Source: Acidobacteriota bacterium (GTDB taxonomy: Bacteria; Acidobacteriota; Terriglobia; UBA7540). Taken from it: DNA of 30,493 nucleotides. The translations under genes were made by a program, and so were the position numbers. The DNA lies in contig JAKAWN010000026.1 of assembly GCA_021827245.1 (NCBI GenBank), positions 1 through 30,493 on the forward strand, written 5' to 3'. Positions 28,941 to 30,493 of the stretch are shown here, one piece after another (positions within the stretch are counted from its first letter, which is position 1; each line of letters opens with the position of its first letter). Below the pieces are notes generated by a model. That model saw nothing but the letters and a program-made list of their open reading frames with translations. It had not been told where the DNA came from and ran no database searches.

Positions 28941-29987
28941 GTGCGAAGGATATCTACTATCTGCGGGGGATTACTGAGTGTGTTTCTGGCGGCCGCGATT
29001 TCAGCGGCAGCGACGGCAAATCCTCCCGACGCTATAAGGCCGTGCAAGGATGCGCCAAACAAGATGGACGATGTCTACTGCATCGGGCAGAGGCGCGTTG
29101 CACGACGCAGCTTGATTTCCATTCCCAAAGAGATGGCTCTCGGCAAGCGATATGCCGCACAGATTGATCGCTCATCTAAGATTGTCAAAGATCCGGTGAT
29201 CACGGAGTATGTGAATCGTGTAGAGCAGAACATTGCTGAAAATTCTGATGCCAAGATTCCGATCACGGTTGGGGTGATCCAATCACCGCAAATCAATGCT
29301 TTTACTCTTCCGGGCGGGTTCATTTTTGTCAATACGGGCCTGCTTCAGGGTGTGAGCAGTGAGGCCGAGCTTGCCGCAGTCCTCGCGCATGAGACCGGAC
29401 ACGTTGCCTGCCGTCATGCCGTCGCCAACATGACCCGGGAAGATTTGCTTCAATACGCGACGATTCCCCTGCTGTTTACGCCGATGTCCTACCCGGTTTT
29501 TCTTGGCGTGACTCAAGCACTTAACTTCGGCATCCCGCTGGCCTTTCTCAAGTACACTCGGGATGAAGAGCACGAAGCCGACTTTCTTGGTGTGCAGTAC
29601 TTGTGGAAAGCGGGCTACGATCCGAATGCATTTCTTGGCGTCTTCAGCAAGATCATTCAGCAGAATCGCAGCGTCCCCGGCAGTGTCCCCGCCATCTTCA
29701 TGGACCATCCGCCCACTAAAGCACGCATCATCAGCATCGAGGAAGAAATCAAGAATATCCTCCCGCCGCGCAAAGAGTACCTGGTGTCTACCTCCGAGTT
29801 CCACAGTGTCCATGAGCGCCTCGACAATATGCTGAGCCGGGAGAATCAAGCCGAACTGGCGTCCAACAAGAACAGGCCAACACTCATCAGGCGTGAGCCA
29901 AGGACTTCACCCGTGAATGGGCCCGTTCAGAATTCCGGGAACGACAAGCCGCCAATACTGGGAAAACCGCCAAAAAACAACTCGTAA
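28941..29987 (+). CDS. M48-family zinc metallopeptidase, exported
   Basis: This is a protein of about 348 residues with the zinc motif HETGH in AVLAHETGHVACRHAV, and the third-ligand glutamate region DEEHEADFLGVQYLWKAGYDP. GGFIFVNTGLL and INAFTLPGG before it are typical of M48 (BepA/YfgC-like) peptidases. I prefer GTG 28941 because GAGGGGG lies upstream and it gives a clean signal peptide (VRRISTICGGLLSVFLAAAIS). GTG 28917 is in frame but has no ribosome binding site. M48 exported peptidases work in outer-membrane protein quality control. The C-terminal 50 residues are Lys/Arg/Asn/Pro-rich and unusual. The upstream gap 28535-28940 holds no gene. Confidence 0.88.
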   Translation: MRRISTICGGLLSVFLAAAISAAATANPPDAIRPCKDAPNKMDDVYCIGQRRVARRSLISIPKEMALGKRYAAQIDRSSKIVKDPVITEYVNRVEQNIAENSDAKIPITVGVIQSPQINAFTLPGGFIFVNTGLLQGVSSEAELAAVLAHETGHVACRHAVANMTREDLLQYATIPLLFTPMSYPVFLGVTQALNFGIPLAFLKYTRDEEHEADFLGVQYLWKAGYDPNAFLGVFSKIIQQNRSVPGSVPAIFMDHPPTKARIISIEEEIKNILPPRKEYLVSTSEFHSVHERLDNMLSRENQAELASNKNRPTLIRREPRTSPVNGPVQNSGNDKPPILGKPPKNNS

Positions 29988-30020
29988 TGGGAGTCAGCAA
30001 TTCCCTGAGCGCCGACCGGT

Positions 30021-30046
30021 GCAGATGCTTATCCTGTAGTATCTGC
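30021..30046. repeat. CGCAGAT-type hairpin
   Basis: GCAGAT (30021-30026) pairs with ATCTGC (30041-30046) across 14 nt. The stem resembles the GTGG-subfamily hairpins at 11171-11201 and 15237-15267, but the foot tag is not clear. Confidence 0.4.
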
Positions 30047-30257
30047 GATCTCGCCAAGCGAGGGGGGAATCGCCCGTCCTCTTCCGCACGCTCTCGTCTC
30101 TCACGCACATACATCATCCGGGCAAAGTGACACCCTTTGCTGGGCACAAGTCCTCTCTGGGAATCACGAACCCCAGAACCCGACGTTTGCCTCGCTCGTG
30201 TTATGAAATGGCGCGTGGCGTGAAGGAACAGCGCGGCGATTCGGGCTGGCTGGCTCG

Positions 30258-30369
30258 GTAGCGCGGACCTCCTGTTGCGAGGCCCGCGTTTTTTTCTAAG
30301 TGCCTACCGAGTTTCAGAACCCTTAACAAAACAGAGGGCGCAGACCGCAGCGACGGCGGTGTGCGCTAC
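30258..30369. repeat. Inverted REP pair (REPIN-like) doubling as terminator
   Basis: The left unit is GTAG (30258-30261) abutting CGCGG-A-CCTC (30262-30271) paired with GAGG-C-CCGCG (30279-30288). A run of seven Ts follows (30289-30295), so on the plus strand it also looks like a rho-independent terminator for the M48 gene. The right unit is GCGCA..CCGC (30338-30348) with GCGG..TGCG (30356-30365), then CTAC (30366-30369). The pair sits between two convergent genes. Confidence 0.65.
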
Positions 30370-30373
30370 CTGC

Positions 30374-30493
30374 CTAGTCGAAGAAGTCGCGATCCTCCGG
30401 CCTGAGGTGCGCTTTGGCTGCATTGACATTGAACTCGATGCCGAGCCCCGGCTTGTCCCAGACTTCGATGAAGCCATTTTTAACGATCGGGTC
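30374..30493 (-). CDS. MR/MLE enolase-superfamily protein, C-terminal fragment at window edge
   Basis: Only the last 39 codons and TAG stop are in view; the rest lies beyond the right edge. It reads DPIVKNGFIEVWDKPGLG... and ends RPEDRDFFD. It matches the end of the protein encoded at 24321-25637 at 33 of 39 residues, so it is a close paralogue on the same strand. Whether it also has a Tat leader cannot be seen. Confidence 0.9.
   Translation of the reverse strand, partial: DPIVKNGFIEVWDKPGLGIEFNVNAAKAHLRPEDRDFFD

Overview
The window looks like chromosomal DNA from a GC-rich soil or sediment bacterium, most likely an acidobacterium. That placement is an inference. It rests on GloVer-repeat and FIMAH-domain secreted proteins, several Tat-exported catabolic enzymes, strong AGGAGG-type ribosome binding sites, and many short palindromes lying beside a dead REP-associated tyrosine transposase. 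No 16S rRNA or other direct taxonomic marker is present.

Layout. Positions 1-5690 are core metabolism: metK (5' end cut off) overlaps ahcY (SAM cycle), followed by the tldD/tldE metalloprotease pair and a tRNA-Glu(CTC) with its own promoter. Positions 5850-10476 (minus strand) form a probable stress module: a baeRF-family (eRF1-like) protein, a Lon-like AAA+ protease, and a tandem universal stress protein that overlaps the lon stop by 4 bp. An FNR/CRP-type palindrome lies upstream of lon. Positions 10.9-12.2 kb are a repeat-rich scar, with a decayed RAYT transposase interrupted by REP-like hairpins.

Positions 12.2-30.5 kb are mainly accessory exported or envelope proteins: a phosphoesterase, a Tat-exported alpha/alpha-barrel glycosidase, a small secreted protein, a GloVer/FIMAH protein, a carboxymuconolactone decarboxylase-like protein, a retropepsin-like protein, an AsmA protein, a glycine-zipper protein, a Tat carboxylesterase, a Tat mandelate racemase/muconate lactonizing enzyme (MR/MLE) family member, an aspartyl beta-hydroxylase-like dioxygenase, a Gly-Tyr-Pro repeat protein and an M48 peptidase. 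The right edge holds the C-terminus of a second, closely similar MR/MLE enzyme.

The most interesting structure is dispersed. At least a dozen intergenic hairpins carry GTAG (or GTGG) directly against one foot of the stem. That is the known signature of REP elements recognised by RAYT transposases. Several form inverted pairs (REPINs). Stem sequences differ between copies while the foot tag is kept.
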